Shown here in pieces: positions 28,315 through 39,260 of a stretch of 64,000 bases of DNA. The notes beneath the pieces are model-generated. The model did no database searches. It had not been told where the DNA came from and worked only from the letters and a program-made list of their open reading frames with translations. A program made the translations under genes and the position numbers. The stretch covers positions 1 to 64,000 of the forward strand of contig JAHKAA010000019.1 of the NCBI GenBank assembly GCA_018825965.1, written 5' to 3'. Within the stretch, counting starts at the first letter, position 1. Every line of letters starts with the position of its first letter. The stretch comes from Gammaproteobacteria bacterium. Lineage in GTDB: Bacteria; Pseudomonadota; Gammaproteobacteria; Enterobacterales; Alteromonadaceae.

Positions 28315-29478
28315 TTAGCGAATATCCTTCAGGCAACTTAAGTTGTAATCTGCGGCATTGTGATACAAAGCAAAACCAAAGCGTAGCCGGTCGCCGCGAT
28401 AATCCGTCATAATGCCTTGCTGCTTTAATGCAGCAGCGATACGCGCCACATCATCAGATGCAAAACGGAAAGTTAAAAACTGGCCTTGTTGCTGATTTTG
28501 TTTATCCAGCAGATGCTGGCGATTTAACAGCGGGTGCTGTATTTCATCTAATATAGCGAGGAACCTGTGCTGCAGGCTTTGGATATAGGCCTGCACTTTT
28601 TCTACGCTAAGTCCTTGCTGTTGGTACAAGTCAAATACCGCCAATACCCGGTACAAAGCCGAACAATCCATAGTAGCACCGGCAAAACGATAGCCATTGT
28701 TAGCGTATTGCACCTGGCCTTGTTTGGCCTTTGCCAGTTCACCAAATTCAGCAAACCAGCCGGTGTAGATAGGTCTGTGTTCGCTGCTTGGTGGCACTGC
28801 CAGAAAACAGCAACCTTCGCCACCCTGTGCATACTTATAACTGCCGGCCAGATAAAAAATGCGCTGGGCAATAGCAGTTAAATCGGTCGGCACCGCCATA
28901 AAACCATGATAACCATCAACTACTATCATGGCGTCTGTGACTTTATCCAGCGCCTGTACCAGAGCTGTTAAATCTTTTATCCCTACACCAGAGTTAAAAA
29001 ACACCTGACTGAAAAACACCAAATCAACAGGCTGAGCTGCTACAGCAGCTTCAAAGCGCTGTGGAAAGCTGGCGAAAGGTTCAGTCGGTACCCGAATCAC
29101 ATTGATTGTAGTTAATTCAGACAAGCGGTTGATTTGGCGATGAAAACTATGGAATTCACTGTCTGTAGTGACCACAGTCAAAGAGGTGGACCAGTCAAAA
29201 CAACTTAATAAACGCATGACAAATTCATGAGTATTAGGCGCAAACACTATTTGCTCTGGTTCAGGCAGCTTTAAAATACCGGCTATATGTTGTTGTACAG
29301 CAGGCACCTTTTCACCAAACACCAAATCCCATTTGTCATCCACCAAGCTGGCACTATCATCCCAGTAAGCCAGAGTAGCGCCCCGGGTGACGTCAGGCCA
29401 ATAGTGGTGCGAATGGCAGGCAAAATGTTGTTTACCTGGGTTGGCTTTTAAAAAGCGCTGATAAAACTGCTGATACAT
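28315..29478 (-). CDS. Class V aminotransferase-fold PLP enzyme (kynureninase-like)
   Basis: PLP enzyme of fold type I, 387 aa. It starts MYQQFYQRFLKANPGKQHFA and shows HSHHYWPDVTRGA near the N-terminus. The Asp/His pair for cofactor binding is in MIVVDGYHGFMAVP, and the PLP lysine is in FYLAGSYKYAQGGEGCCFLA (near residue 217). Similarity is closest to kynureninase and cysteine-desulfurase type proteins, but the substrate cannot be told. It lies between hflC and the DUF2065 gene, a place where E. coli has nothing. A terminator separates it from hflC, and its end abuts the DUF2065 gene. Confidence 0.85.
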   Translation of the reverse strand: MYQQFYQRFLKANPGKQHFACHSHHYWPDVTRGATLAYWDDSASLVDDKWDLVFGEKVPAVQQHIAGILKLPEPEQIVFAPNTHEFVMRLLSCFDWSTSLTVVTTDSEFHSFHRQINRLSELTTINVIRVPTEPFASFPQRFEAAVAAQPVDLVFFSQVFFNSGVGIKDLTALVQALDKVTDAMIVVDGYHGFMAVPTDLTAIAQRIFYLAGSYKYAQGGEGCCFLAVPPSSEHRPIYTGWFAEFGELAKAKQGQVQYANNGYRFAGATMDCSALYRVLAVFDLYQQQGLSVEKVQAYIQSLQHRFLAILDEIQHPLLNRQHLLDKQNQQQGQFLTFRFASDDVARIAAALKQQGIMTDYRGDRLRFGFALYHNAADYNLSCLKDIR

Positions 29479-29530
29479 AAAGAGATCCTTGCATTAGATG
29501 CGAGCAGAGTAACCGAAAGCTATAGGAACA

Positions 29531-29554
29531 GAAAAGGCCCTCAAGGGCCTTTTC
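29531..29554 (-). terminator. Terminator after hflC
   Basis: A perfect 10-bp stem GAAAAGGCCC / GGGCCTTTTC with loop TCAA lies 30 bases past the hflC stop codon, ahead of the PLP-enzyme gene. Confidence 0.8.
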
Positions 29555-29584
29555 TTATTTAGCGAAACACCAACTGTTGTCAGC

Positions 29585-30472
29585 TTAGTTTTGCACTTTG
29601 TCCGACTTCATATATTTGAAGAAGTCGTTGTCTGGCTGAATAACCATCACATCGTTTTTGTTTTGGAAGCTATTTTTGTAGGCTTCTAAACTACGAACAA
29701 AACTGTAGAACTCGCTATTTTTACTGTACACATCTGCATAAACTTTTGCAGCGGAAGCATCACCTTCACCACGCACAGTACGGGAGTTACGCTCAGCGTC
29801 GGCCACCATAATAGTCACGCGGGCATCTACATCAGCTTTGATAATTTCAGACTGCTCCATACCACGGCTGCGGTGTTCTTTTGCTACAGCAGTACGTTCA
29901 GCGCGCATACGCTGGAAAATCGAGTTACTGATTTCGTCAGGTAAGTTGATTTTCTTCACACGAACGTCAAGGATATCTATACCTAATTCTTTTGCACCAG
30001 CAGCAGCTTGCTCCATCGCTCTTTGCATCAGTTGAGTACGTTCACCTGACACAATTTCCTGAATGGTACGGCTACCAAACTCTGTACGTAAACCGTTATT
30101 GATATACTGCTTTAACAGCACTTCAGCCTGAGACAAATTACCGCCTGTGGATAAGAAATACTTACCAAAGTCGGCAATACGCCATTTCACATAGCTGTCA
30201 ACCAATAAGTCTTTTTTCTCGGCAGTTACAAAACGATCAGACGACGGATCGGCCAATGTCTGGATACGGGCATCAAGCTTACGGACGTTTTCAATCAGCG
30301 GCATTTTAAAGTGCAGGCCTGGTTCAAATACACGCACCATTTCTGCGTCATCACGCTGGATTTTACCAAAACGGATCACTATACCGCGTTCGCCTTCAGG
30401 GATAACAAAAACTGAAGACACGGCAACAATACCAAGGATAGCAATTAAGGCTAATACTAAATTTTTCATCAC
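29585..30472 (-). CDS. hflC: HflC, membrane modulator of FtsH
   Basis: SPFH/band-7 protein that forms a cage with HflK around the FtsH protease. The 295 aa show an N-terminal membrane anchor (MKNLVLALIAILGIVAVSSV), the SPFH core starting VIPEGERGIVIRFGKIQRDD, a coiled-coil region (ERTAVAKEHRSRGMEQSEII) and the C-terminal YSFVRSLEAYKNSF block. It starts right after hflK, the fixed order in proteobacteria. Confidence 0.97.
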   Translation of the reverse strand: MMKNLVLALIAILGIVAVSSVFVIPEGERGIVIRFGKIQRDDAEMVRVFEPGLHFKMPLIENVRKLDARIQTLADPSSDRFVTAEKKDLLVDSYVKWRIADFGKYFLSTGGNLSQAEVLLKQYINNGLRTEFGSRTIQEIVSGERTQLMQRAMEQAAAGAKELGIDILDVRVKKINLPDEISNSIFQRMRAERTAVAKEHRSRGMEQSEIIKADVDARVTIMVADAERNSRTVRGEGDASAAKVYADVYSKNSEFYSFVRSLEAYKNSFQNKNDVMVIQPDNDFFKYMKSDKVQN

Positions 30473-31636
30473 TTAACCTCTGCCTGTTCTGGTGCTGTCA
30501 GCACGGCTTGCTTCAGGACGCAGATCCGGAGTTCTGCCATCGTTGCTATTGATTCTGCTGTTTGGCGACAAAGGATTTATAGCAGGAGCTTTGGTATCGC
30601 CACTGTTATTGATCATTTTGTCCAAAGGTAAATACATAATGTTATTACCGTTTTTCACATCAACCAATACCTTCGAGCTGTTGCCATACACCTGCTCCAT
30701 AGTCTCTAAGTACATACGGTCGCGGGTCACTTGTGGTGCAGCCAGATATTCAGGTAATAGTTTCTCGAAACGAGCCACTTCACCCTGAGCTTTTAACAAA
30801 ATTTGTTGTTTGTAAGCTTCAGCTTCCTGCATCATGCGGTTTACCTGACCACGGGCACGCGGTTCAATTTCACGGGCATAAGCTTCAGCTTCACGGATAT
30901 AACGTTGCTCATCTTCCTGCGCCGCTATTGCATCATCAAAAGCTTCTTTCACTTCTTCTGGTGGACGGGCATCACGGAAGTTCACATCAACCAGCTCCAA
31001 ACCCATAGCATAAGGCGCAATGATTTGCTCTAACTCGGTTCTGGTGTTTTGACGGATCACTTCACGGCCTTTCGTCAGCACGTCATCCATAATGGAATGA
31101 CCAACCACATAACGTAAGGCTGCGTCTGTCGCTTCACGTAAGCTGCTGTCGGCATCCACTACAGAGAACTTATAAGCACGGGCGTCAAACACACGGTACT
31201 GAATTTCAAAGGTGACACGAACCAGGTTTTGATCCTGAGTCAGCATAAAACCATCAGTACGTAATGAACGAACGCTGGTGATATCAACCGGAGTGACTGT
31301 ATCGATAAAAGTGGGTTTCCAGTGAATACCTGGCATCACTTCTGAGTGATACTGACCAAAACGTAAGATCAAACCACGTTCTGATTCTTTAATGGTATAG
31401 AAACCGCTGAAAGCCCAGACCAGTAATGCAACCACCGCTATCAATATCAGTGCGGCAGAACCACCACTGTTATTACTGTTGCTGTTACCGCTGTTTTTAT
31501 TGCCACCAAAGATACCACCGAACTTTTTGCTTAAGTTGCGGAAGACTTCATCTAAATCGGGCGGGCCTTGATCACGACCACCTTGTTTCCAGGGGTCTTT
31601 ATCTTTGCCGTTATTGCCCGGCTCGTTCCAAGCCAT
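30473..31636 (-). CDS. hflK: HflK, membrane modulator of FtsH
   Basis: Partner of HflC. The 387 aa begin with a cytoplasmic Gly/Asn/Asp-rich tail (MAWNEPGNNGKDKDPWKQGG), then a Ser/Asn run and a membrane span (about 61-80). The SPFH domain (YTIKESERGLILRFGQYHSE) and the conserved DVNFRDARPPEEVKEAFDDA segment follow, with a disordered C-terminus. Its end abuts hflC. Confidence 0.97.
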   Translation of the reverse strand: MAWNEPGNNGKDKDPWKQGGRDQGPPDLDEVFRNLSKKFGGIFGGNKNSGNSNSNNSGGSAALILIAVVALLVWAFSGFYTIKESERGLILRFGQYHSEVMPGIHWKPTFIDTVTPVDITSVRSLRTDGFMLTQDQNLVRVTFEIQYRVFDARAYKFSVVDADSSLREATDAALRYVVGHSIMDDVLTKGREVIRQNTRTELEQIIAPYAMGLELVDVNFRDARPPEEVKEAFDDAIAAQEDEQRYIREAEAYAREIEPRARGQVNRMMQEAEAYKQQILLKAQGEVARFEKLLPEYLAAPQVTRDRMYLETMEQVYGNSSKVLVDVKNGNNIMYLPLDKMINNSGDTKAPAINPLSPNSRINSNDGRTPDLRPEASRADSTRTGRG

Positions 31637-31707
31637 GCTTCACTCCATCTCTAATTGTGATATTGAAACTAATGTATCAAAAAAAGCTCAGGGCTGACGA
31701 TAAAAAA

Positions 31708-32994
31708 CTAAAGACTGACTATATAGTTTTGTAACAGTCCGTCACTTTGTTTCAGTAAACGTGCCCACTCTGCTTTTGATAACGCTATTCTCACCTGAGT
31801 TTCACCCAGATCGGTAAAAGATTCAGTCTGAACCGCTGATAATTCATGTAAACGTGCCCGCCACACAGCTGCATCGGCAGGCAGCTTTAAATCCAGCTGC
31901 ATATAATCATCTGCTAAACGCTCGCGGATCACTTGCAGCAGTAATTCGATACCCACAGCTTGCTTTGCAGAAATATATACAGCAATGGGTTCAGCCTGCT
32001 CGTTATATTCTATACGGGCCTGCTGCTCAGTCTGGTCAATTTTATTAAACACCAGTAATTGCGGCACCTGATCAGCGTCAATCTCATGCAACACCAGTTG
32101 CACTTGCTTGATATTGTCCGCCATACGCTGGTCAGCCACATCAATCACATGCAATTGTAAATCGGCATCACGGCTTTCCTGCAAGGTTGATTTAAAAGCT
32201 GCAACTAAATCATGAGGCAAGTGCCGGATAAAACCCACTGTGTCGGCAAAAATGATAGAGCCAAACTCCGGCAGCTTCACTTGCCGCAATGTTGGGTCCA
32301 AAGTAGCAAACAGCTGATCGGCTGCATACACATCCGAACTGGTCAGGCGGTTAAATAAAGTAGATTTACCGGCATTGGTGTAGCCCACCAAAGACACCAC
32401 AGGAATTTCAGCACGCTGCCGGGCTTTACGGCCCTGTTCACGCTGCTTACTGACTTTATCCAGCTTGACTAACAAAGCCGTGATTTTATCCCGCAATAAA
32501 CGTCTGTCGGTTTCGAGGCGGGTTTCCCCAGGACCTCTCATGCCTATACCGCCTTTTTGCCGCTCAGCATTATCCCAGCCACGCACTAAACGTGACGACA
32601 AATGTTTTAACTGAGCCAGTTCAACCTGCAACTTACCTTCGTAGCTGCGGGCGCGCTGGGCAAAAATATCCAGGATCAAAGTGGTACGATCAATAACCCG
32701 GCACTGACAAAGCAATTCCAGGTTACGGGTTTGAGCTGGGGTTAAAGAGTGATTAAAAATAATCAGATCAACTTGTAGCTCAGCGACAGCTTGCGCTAGT
32801 TCTGCCGCTTTGCCACTACCAAGAAAAAATTTGGCGTCGATCGTACTACGGTTGGCAGTCATCACAGCACGTGATTCAACTCCAGCCGACGAAACAAGCA
32901 TCTCCAGTTCCTGCAAATCTTCACTGGCACTGTCTTGTGAAAGATAGATATGCACAAGGATCGCTTGCTCGGGCACCATATCGCTGTCAAACAA
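31708..32994 (-). CDS. hflX: Ribosome-associated GTPase HflX
   Basis: GTPase that binds the 50S subunit and splits stalled ribosomes under heat stress. The 428 aa include the N-terminal HflX domain (GSGKAAELAQAVAELQVDLI), the glycine-rich region GGIGMRGPGETRLETDRRLL, G1 VSLVGYTNAGKSTLFNRL (near residue 204), G3 FADTVGFIRHLP and G4 LLVFNKID. It follows hfq by 16 bases, as in E. coli hfq-hflX-hflKC. Confidence 0.97.
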   Translation of the reverse strand: MFDSDMVPEQAILVHIYLSQDSASEDLQELEMLVSSAGVESRAVMTANRSTIDAKFFLGSGKAAELAQAVAELQVDLIIFNHSLTPAQTRNLELLCQCRVIDRTTLILDIFAQRARSYEGKLQVELAQLKHLSSRLVRGWDNAERQKGGIGMRGPGETRLETDRRLLRDKITALLVKLDKVSKQREQGRKARQRAEIPVVSLVGYTNAGKSTLFNRLTSSDVYAADQLFATLDPTLRQVKLPEFGSIIFADTVGFIRHLPHDLVAAFKSTLQESRDADLQLHVIDVADQRMADNIKQVQLVLHEIDADQVPQLLVFNKIDQTEQQARIEYNEQAEPIAVYISAKQAVGIELLLQVIRERLADDYMQLDLKLPADAAVWRARLHELSAVQTESFTDLGETQVRIALSKAEWARLLKQSDGLLQNYIVSL

Positions 32995-33010
32995 GCTTTA
33001 GAATTCCTGG

Positions 33011-33268
33011 TTATTCCATCTCGTCCATATCGCCTGTACCAGTACCATGGCTAGCCATGGTATTGACAGCACGAGCCGGAACTACAGTAGAAATGGCATG
33101 TTTATAGACCATTTGGCTGACTGTGTTTTTAAGAAGGATCACAAATTGATCAAAAGACTCGATTTGTCCCTGCAGTTTAATACCGTTCACCAGATAAATA
33201 GAGACTGGGATACGCTCGCGTCTTAAAGTATTTAAAAACGGGTCTTGTAACGATTGGCCCTTTGCCAT
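33011..33268 (-). CDS. hfq: RNA chaperone Hfq
   Basis: Hexameric Sm-like protein for small-RNA/mRNA pairing. The 85 aa contain the Sm1 region [20 protein letters not shown] with [20 protein letters not shown], and the Sm2 motif [13 protein letters not shown]. The C-terminal tail ([26 protein letters not shown] acidic end) is short compared with the 102-aa E. coli protein, as is usual in this group. It lies between miaA and hflX. Confidence 0.98.
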   Translation of the reverse strand: MAKGQSLQDPFLNTLRRERIPVSIYLVNGIKLQGQIESFDQFVILLKNTVSQMVYKHAISTVVPARAVNTMASHGTGTGDMDEME

Positions 33269-33364
33269 TTTCGCTTTCCTTATTTCTAATTATGTTTCTC
33301 TATATATGGATTATTATATTATTTTCAAGTCGTTAAATAACAACTTTTTTTCAATTATCTTCAA

Positions 33365-34285
33365 CTAGCTTAGCGAAGTTAAAATGGCTTGCAAGTTTTC
33401 TGCCTGTTTGTCTTCGGTTTTTAACCAATTTAATTCAGGCCAACTGCGTAACCAGGTTAATTGCCGTTTCGCCAGTTGACGTGTTGCAGCAATTCCCTGA
33501 TCAATCATCTCCTGCTCAGACAACTGCCCTTGCAAGTGTAACCACATCTGGCGATAACCCACACAACGCATCGAAGGTAAATCCAAATGCAGATCAGAAC
33601 GTTGCATCAAAGCTTTTACTTCATCTGCAAAACCACAATCTAACATTTGCCGGAATCTGACAGCTATACGGTGGTGAAGTTCAGACCGATCTGTTGGATT
33701 GATAGCAAATTGTTGTACCTGGTACGGAAAAGGCTCGCCTTTATCTTCTGTCAATTCAGTTAAACTCTTGCCCGTTAGCCGATACACTTCCACAGCCCTG
33801 TTGACCCTTTGTGGATCATTAGGGTGAATACGAGCCGCCGACACAGGATCAAAGTCTGCCAGTTGCTGATGTAAATAACCCCAACCATGCTCTGCTGCTT
33901 CAGCTTCAATCTGTTGTCGTATTTCTGGATCCGCTTCAGGCAAAGGGGATATGCCCTGCAACAAAGTGCGGAAATACAACATAGTGCCCCCCACCAGAAT
34001 AGCGGTTTTCCCCCTGCTGTGGATATCAGCAATAAGTCGTAGAGCGTCGGTGCGAAAATCAGCCGCTGAATAAGATGAAGCCGGGTCAAGAATATCAATT
34101 AAATGATGAGGCGCGTCTGCAAGCTCTGCCGCAGTAGGTTTGGCGGTACCTATATTCATGCCTTTATAAATTAAGGCGCTGTCGACACTAATCAGCTCAG
34201 ACGGGATGCTTTTGTGCAGATCAATCGCCAGTGAAGTTTTACCGCTGGCGGTAGGTCCCATTAAAAAAATAACTTTAGGATCCAT
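33365..34285 (-). CDS. miaA: tRNA dimethylallyltransferase MiaA
   Basis: Transfers dimethylallyl to A37 of UNN-reading tRNAs. The 306 aa have the P-loop [39 protein letters not shown], the DILDP block, [20 protein letters not shown] and the C-terminal [15 protein letters not shown]. It overlaps the end of mutL by 11 bases, as in the mutL-miaA-hfq order of E. coli. Confidence 0.97.
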   Translation of the reverse strand: MDPKVIFLMGPTASGKTSLAIDLHKSIPSELISVDSALIYKGMNIGTAKPTAAELADAPHHLIDILDPASSYSAADFRTDALRLIADIHSRGKTAILVGGTMLYFRTLLQGISPLPEADPEIRQQIEAEAAEHGWGYLHQQLADFDPVSAARIHPNDPQRVNRAVEVYRLTGKSLTELTEDKGEPFPYQVQQFAINPTDRSELHHRIAVRFRQMLDCGFADEVKALMQRSDLHLDLPSMRCVGYRQMWLHLQGQLSEQEMIDQGIAATRQLAKRQLTWLRSWPELNWLKTEDKQAENLQAILTSLS

Positions 34286-36020
34286 CTGAGTCCTGTAATA
34301 ACTGGATAGAAGCTGTTAAATCTAAAGGCACAGCATGCCAATGTGGGCCTTGCTGACTTAACAGTGGGAAATTTTTGATTAAAACTGCGGCTTGCAACAG
34401 AGCTGAACTCAGTAGCTGCTGCAGTAACAAGCTTAGCAATTGATAGTCCTGCTGCTGCAACCAACCTTGCAACCACAAAGGTAACCACTGCGCTACCGCA
34501 CTTTGACGCAACCAGGCTGGCACAGCTCTGACAATCAGCGTCTGGTTGTTGACTAAAAAGTCAAAACCCAGGTGATTTAATAAAGCCGCTTTGCTTAGCA
34601 AAAATTCTTGCTCAGTTTGTTGCAGCGCCAGCCGCACCGGCATTAATAAAGGTAAAGGTTCTGCCCCTTGCTCCAGCCATAAGTTGGCTGTGCTGCTGGC
34701 AATATCCACCAGCCATAATTGCTCCACAGCTGAACAGATGAAATAACGATTCTGGCTGATCAGAGTTTCGTGTTGTACTTCAATGCCGGATGGCGCTGAT
34801 AGCAGTGCTTTTTCCGGGAAAACCGGCCAACTTTGTGCTTTTGGCTGTGCCACAGCAGGTCGGTAGGCTTGCCCGGCATAAGCTGAAGGTCGGGCGGCAT
34901 AAGCAGGTGTACTTGCCGCCTGCCGTTGTGGTTCAGTTCCTCTTTGCTGTGCAGCAGTTTCAGCTCTGGAAAAAGCGGCAGCTTCAGCTACGGTTGCCAC
35001 CTCAACACTGTGTTGCCCTGGTTCTAACTGCAACAGCGCATTGGTTAAAGCAGAAGCCACAAAGTCGTGCACTAAACGGGCCTGATGAAACCGCACTTCA
35101 TGTTTAGCCGGATGCACGTTAACATCGACCTGACGTGGATTAATATCCAGATAGAGCACAAAAGCAGGCTGCTGTTCGGCACTTAGCAGAGAGCCGTAGG
35201 CCTGACGTATCGCATGATTGAGCAATTTGTCTTTCATCATACGGCCATTGACATAGCTGTACTGGCACTGCAGTTGCTCTTTACAGGCTGAAGGTTGCAA
35301 TACCCAACCCCAGAGCTTTAAATCGTCGTACGCCACTTCGACAAAAGCTGCCTGCTCCAGAAAGTTTTTACCGCATAAAGCTGCAACCCGTTTTTGCTGT
35401 GCTTCACGGCTTTCGGCTTTTTTCAGTTGCCGCACTGTCTGGCCGTTATGAATTAAAGTCCAACTGACATCAAAGCGACTTAAAGCTAAACGTTTGACCA
35501 ATTCATCAATATGAGCGAATTCAGTTTTATCGCTGCGTAAAAACTTACGTCGGGCCGGCGTATTAAAAAACAGATCCAGTACTTCAATACTGCTACCGTC
35601 CGGATGAGCTGCAGGTTTAATTTGCACCTGCATATCACGGCCTTCGGCATAAGCCTGCCAGGCTTTATCCTGAGCTGCAGGCTTGGAAGTTAAGGTCAGA
35701 CGGGAAACTGAACTGATGGAAGCTAAAGCTTCACCTCTGAAACCAAGGCTGACAATTTGTTCTAAATCATCCAGAGAACTGATTTTACTGGTGGCATGCC
35801 GGCTTAACGCCAGGCCTAACTCAGCTTCAGCTATACCTGAACCATTGTCACGGATCAGAATTTTTTTACTGCCACCGCGCTCAATCTCAATCAAAATTTG
35901 ATCAGCACCTGCATCCAGGCTGTTTTCGACCAGCTCTTTAACGACAGAAGCTGGCCTTTCGACTACTTCGCCTGCAGCAATCTGGTTCGCCAGTTGAGGA
36001 GGTAAAATCTGAATAGGCAT
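34275..36020 (-). CDS. mutL: DNA mismatch repair protein MutL
   Basis: Couples MutS mismatch recognition to MutH/UvrD or an endonuclease step. The 581 aa contain the GHKL ATPase domain with motifs [17 protein letters not shown] (Glu for hydrolysis), [13 protein letters not shown] and [12 protein letters not shown], then [12 protein letters not shown] in the transducer domain. A Gln/Ala/Pro-rich linker of about 90 residues and the C-terminal dimerisation domain follow. I see no DQHAxxER endonuclease motif, so this is MutL of the MutH type. It shares a base with the amiB stop. Confidence 0.97.
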   Translation of the reverse strand: MPIQILPPQLANQIAAGEVVERPASVVKELVENSLDAGADQILIEIERGGSKKILIRDNGSGIAEAELGLALSRHATSKISSLDDLEQIVSLGFRGEALASISSVSRLTLTSKPAAQDKAWQAYAEGRDMQVQIKPAAHPDGSSIEVLDLFFNTPARRKFLRSDKTEFAHIDELVKRLALSRFDVSWTLIHNGQTVRQLKKAESREAQQKRVAALCGKNFLEQAAFVEVAYDDLKLWGWVLQPSACKEQLQCQYSYVNGRMMKDKLLNHAIRQAYGSLLSAEQQPAFVLYLDINPRQVDVNVHPAKHEVRFHQARLVHDFVASALTNALLQLEPGQHSVEVATVAEAAAFSRAETAAQQRGTEPQRQAASTPAYAARPSAYAGQAYRPAVAQPKAQSWPVFPEKALLSAPSGIEVQHETLISQNRYFICSAVEQLWLVDIASSTANLWLEQGAEPLPLLMPVRLALQQTEQEFLLSKAALLNHLGFDFLVNNQTLIVRAVPAWLRQSAVAQWLPLWLQGWLQQQDYQLLSLLLQQLLSSALLQAAVLIKNFPLLSQQGPHWHAVPLDLTASIQLLQDSDGS

Positions 36021-37411
36021 CAGGGGATCCTAAGCACCTGGCCGATCAGAATATTGTCGCTTTTCAGATTATTGTGTCGACGCAATGCAGTCATACTGAC
36101 ACCATACTGTTTCGCTACTCTGGACAAAGAATCGCCACGTTTCACTTTATGAGTACGGTTAGTACTGCTGATCACAGTCACTGCTCTGTTCTGCGAAGCA
36201 GGCACGGAACGGCCGTTATTTTTATGTGCGGCAAATAATGAATCTGCCGGTGGTGATTTTTCAAAATAACCTTTTACAGCCCTGAAAATAGCCAGAGCCA
36301 ACTTATGCTGATGATTTGGATCTTTGAGTAAACGCTCTTCGTTGTAATTCGAAATAAACCCGGTTTCTACCAAAATAGACGGAATATCAGGCGCTTTTAA
36401 TACAGCAAGACTAGCCGCTTGTGGCTCTTTTTTATGTAAATGCGCCACTGTCGACATTTCACGTAATACTTCTTTAGCCACTTCAAAACCAGTCACCATC
36501 GAATGGTTCATCGACAGATCCAATACGGTTTGCGCCAGATAACGTTCGTTGGCTGAGTCTTTGATGACTTCAGCCACACCACCTAATAACTCAGAGTGCT
36601 GTTCAGTTTGTTCCAGCATCCGGCCCACTTCAGTAGTAGCGCGGCGCATAGACAATACCCAGACCGAAGCGCCGTGTGCTTTACGGTTTTGCACTGCGTC
36701 GGCATGAATAGAAATTAATAAATCGGCCTGCTTTTGCCTTGCGATCTCAGGTCTTTTATTTGGGTGGATGTAATAATCACCGGTACGGGTTAACACTGCT
36801 TTTAAACCAGGCTGTTGATTGATCATCGCGGCTAACTGACGTGATACCGACTGAGTAATAATTTTTTCGTGGGTACCTTTAGGCCCCACAGCACCAGGGT
36901 CCTGACCACCATGACCAGCGTCAATAGCAATAATAATATCGCGGCCAGTGACTCTGCTGCTTGTTGCTGGTTGAGCGGGCTGAGACACCACAGGCGCAGG
37001 TTTTGCTGAACTGACAGCAGCGCCCTGCGCTTTTAGATCAACAACTAAACGATGGCCATACGGAGGTGAAGGTGGCAAAGAGAAAATGCTGTCGCTGACA
37101 GGAAAAGAGAGTTCAATGACTACTGCTGTGGCAGCACTTGGAGTGCGGCTGGCATACACACTTTTAACTAAGGGCGAGTCACCAGTAACAGCACCTATGT
37201 TCAGGCTGCTAACACCAGCAAGCTCGATTTCTAATCGGGTTGGATTACTTAGGCGTTTTACTTTATGCGAAGGTGCGTTGGCTAAATCCAAAACCAGTCG
37301 GGTGTTATCAGGCGCATGCCAAATCCGTACTCCTTTGACACTGTTCACCGCCCAGCTATAACTGCATAGCAGCAACAGCATCAGGCTAAACACCCGTACT
37401 ATCAGACTCAT
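36020..37411 (-). CDS. amiB: N-acetylmuramoyl-L-alanine amidase AmiB
   Basis: Periplasmic Zn amidase that splits septal peptidoglycan, controlled by EnvC in E. coli. The start at 37411 ([20 protein letters not shown]) gives a signal peptide and overlaps the tsaE stop as ATGA. The 463 aa comprise an AMIN domain ([20 protein letters not shown]), a Ser/Pro/Ala linker, the amidase_3 domain with the Zn motif [14 protein letters not shown] and later SIHADA and GFISNYNEE, and a single C-terminal LysM domain ([20 protein letters not shown]). Confidence 0.97.
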   Translation of the reverse strand: MSLIVRVFSLMLLLLCSYSWAVNSVKGVRIWHAPDNTRLVLDLANAPSHKVKRLSNPTRLEIELAGVSSLNIGAVTGDSPLVKSVYASRTPSAATAVVIELSFPVSDSIFSLPPSPPYGHRLVVDLKAQGAAVSSAKPAPVVSQPAQPATSSRVTGRDIIIAIDAGHGGQDPGAVGPKGTHEKIITQSVSRQLAAMINQQPGLKAVLTRTGDYYIHPNKRPEIARQKQADLLISIHADAVQNRKAHGASVWVLSMRRATTEVGRMLEQTEQHSELLGGVAEVIKDSANERYLAQTVLDLSMNHSMVTGFEVAKEVLREMSTVAHLHKKEPQAASLAVLKAPDIPSILVETGFISNYNEERLLKDPNHQHKLALAIFRAVKGYFEKSPPADSLFAAHKNNGRSVPASQNRAVTVISSTNRTHKVKRGDSLSRVAKQYGVSMTALRRHNNLKSDNILIGQVLRIP

Positions 37412-37893
37412 TGAGCCTGACTCCATTGCAGGGCAATAGCGTCCATCCATAGCACAGCTTGCGGCTGATTGGCGGTGACGCTAAGCTGACGTTGATTTTG
37501 ATCAATCTGCAGTTGCAGCTCCAAATCGGCGTCAGCCAATAAACCATAACCCCGTTCTGGCCACTCAATCAGACATAAGTTTCCTTTGGAGAAATAGTCC
37601 CGAATGCCCATAAATTCAAGCTCTTCCGGATCACGCAGGCGGTATAAATCAAAATGGAATACAGGCTGATCAGCAATAGTATAAGGTTCAACCAAAGTGT
37701 AAGTTGGGCTTTTTACATTACCCTGATGGCCCATAGCCTGCAACAAACCGCGGCTAAAGGTGGTTTTGCCTGCACCTAAATCGCCTTGCAAATACAGCAC
37801 AGCCCCCTGCCGTAAATGGGGGGCAAATAAGGCAGCCAATGCCAAAGTAGCGGTTTCATCCGATAAGTGAAAAGTGTAACTTTGAGCTGTCAT
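37408..37893 (-). CDS. tsaE: tRNA threonylcarbamoyladenosine biosynthesis ATPase TsaE
   Basis: ATPase partner of TsaBD in making the universal t6A37 of tRNA. The 161 aa carry the P-loop [20 protein letters not shown] (near residue 40), [18 protein letters not shown] and IEWPERG, all family hallmarks. Its stop codon overlaps the amiB start by 4 bases. It is divergent from queG. Confidence 0.96.
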   Translation of the reverse strand: MTAQSYTFHLSDETATLALAALFAPHLRQGAVLYLQGDLGAGKTTFSRGLLQAMGHQGNVKSPTYTLVEPYTIADQPVFHFDLYRLRDPEELEFMGIRDYFSKGNLCLIEWPERGYGLLADADLELQLQIDQNQRQLSVTANQPQAVLWMDAIALQWSQAQ

Positions 37894-38093
37894 CTGTACC
37901 TAAGCTGAGTGATCTCAGTCATAACTATTTTATAAGCGCACATGCTGTTCAAATACAGCAGATGAATTGGCCGCTATGCTAACAAAAACAGCGCAGTGCA
38001 GCCAGTTTCTTTCTACAAAAGCATACCGGGTGGTCAAAGCAAAAACCTGATCGGCTTTTATGCTAAAGTGCGCGGCGAAAATAAGCGGATTTA

Positions 38094-39260
38094 ATGATGA
38101 CCAGCAACAGCCTCAATACCACAAACAGCAGCATCAATTGGCAACATCTTGCAGAGCAAATAAAAGTCTGGGGCCAGCAACTTGGCTTCCAGCAGATAGG
38201 TATTACCGATACAGATTTAACATCGGAAGAAGCCAAATTGCAGCAATGGCTGGACGCTGGTTTTCACGGTGAAATGGACTATATGGCCGCTCATTGCATG
38301 AAAAGAGCGCGCCCTGCCGAATTGCACCCGGGCACTATCCGGGTCATCAGCGCACGGATGGATTACTTGCCGGAGCATGCCCAGTTTGCCGCCAACCTGG
38401 CCGATCCTTCGATGGCTTATATCAGCCGTTATGCGCTGGGACGGGATTACCATAAGCTGATCCGTAACCGCTTAAAACAGCTGGGTGAACGGATAGAAAA
38501 AGAGCTGGGAGCTTTAGGTTTCCGGCCTTTTGTCGACTCAGCCCCTATTCTGGAGCGGCCTTTAGCGGTCAAAGCAGGCTTGGGCTGGCAAGGCAAACAT
38601 AGTCTGGTGCTGAATCAGGATGCGGGTTCCTGGTTTTTCCTCGGCGAATTGTTGGTTGATATCCCGCTGCCTGTTGACCCTGTGCATAGCGGCGATTGTG
38701 GTACCTGTGTTGCCTGCATCACTATTTGCCCTACTCAAGCCATAGTAGCGCCTTACACTGTAGACGCCAGACGCTGCATCTCATATCTGACCATAGAACT
38801 ACAAGGCGCTATTCCGGAAGAATTCCGGCCTATGCTGGGCAACCGTATTTATGGCTGCGACGATTGCCAGCTGGTGTGCCCTGTTAACAGAGCAGCTGAC
38901 ACCACACAAGAGCAAGACTTTCAGCGCAGGCCACAGTGGCTGAATAAATCGCTGCTGGATTTATGGCGCTGGACTGAAGCCGAATTTCTAAACTACACCC
39001 AAGGTTCAGCCATTCGCCGAATCGGCTATCAACGCTGGCAACGTAATATTGCTGTGGCTTTGGGTAATGCACCTTATGATCTGGCCATTATTGAAGCTTT
39101 GCAGCAACAACTGCCGCAAAGTGATGAGTTGGTGTCAGAACATATTCAGTGGGCTTTGCTACAGCAGCAGAAAAAAAGTCTGTTGCAACAGAATTTATTA
39201 AGCCGCCAGACTGACCGTTTAGTAAGGGTTATTCAGAAGGGGTTACCACGGGATGCCTGA
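38094..39260 (+). CDS. queG: Epoxyqueuosine reductase QueG
   Basis: Cobalamin-dependent reduction of epoxyqueuosine to queuosine in tRNA. The 388 aa have the N-terminal reductase-like region (MDYMAAHCMKRARPAELHPG), DSAPILERPLAVKAGLGWQG, and two 4Fe-4S clusters with CGTCVACITICPTQAI and CDDCQLVCPVNRA. The C-terminal repeats are HEAT-like. ATG ATG at the start lets the exact start be 38094 or 38097. The last 32 bases overlap the converging DUF1289 gene. Confidence 0.95.
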   Translation: MMTSNSLNTTNSSINWQHLAEQIKVWGQQLGFQQIGITDTDLTSEEAKLQQWLDAGFHGEMDYMAAHCMKRARPAELHPGTIRVISARMDYLPEHAQFAANLADPSMAYISRYALGRDYHKLIRNRLKQLGERIEKELGALGFRPFVDSAPILERPLAVKAGLGWQGKHSLVLNQDAGSWFFLGELLVDIPLPVDPVHSGDCGTCVACITICPTQAIVAPYTVDARRCISYLTIELQGAIPEEFRPMLGNRIYGCDDCQLVCPVNRAADTTQEQDFQRRPQWLNKSLLDLWRWTEAEFLNYTQGSAIRRIGYQRWQRNIAVALGNAPYDLAIIEALQQQLPQSDELVSEHIQWALLQQQKKSLLQQNLLSRQTDRLVRVIQKGLPRDA

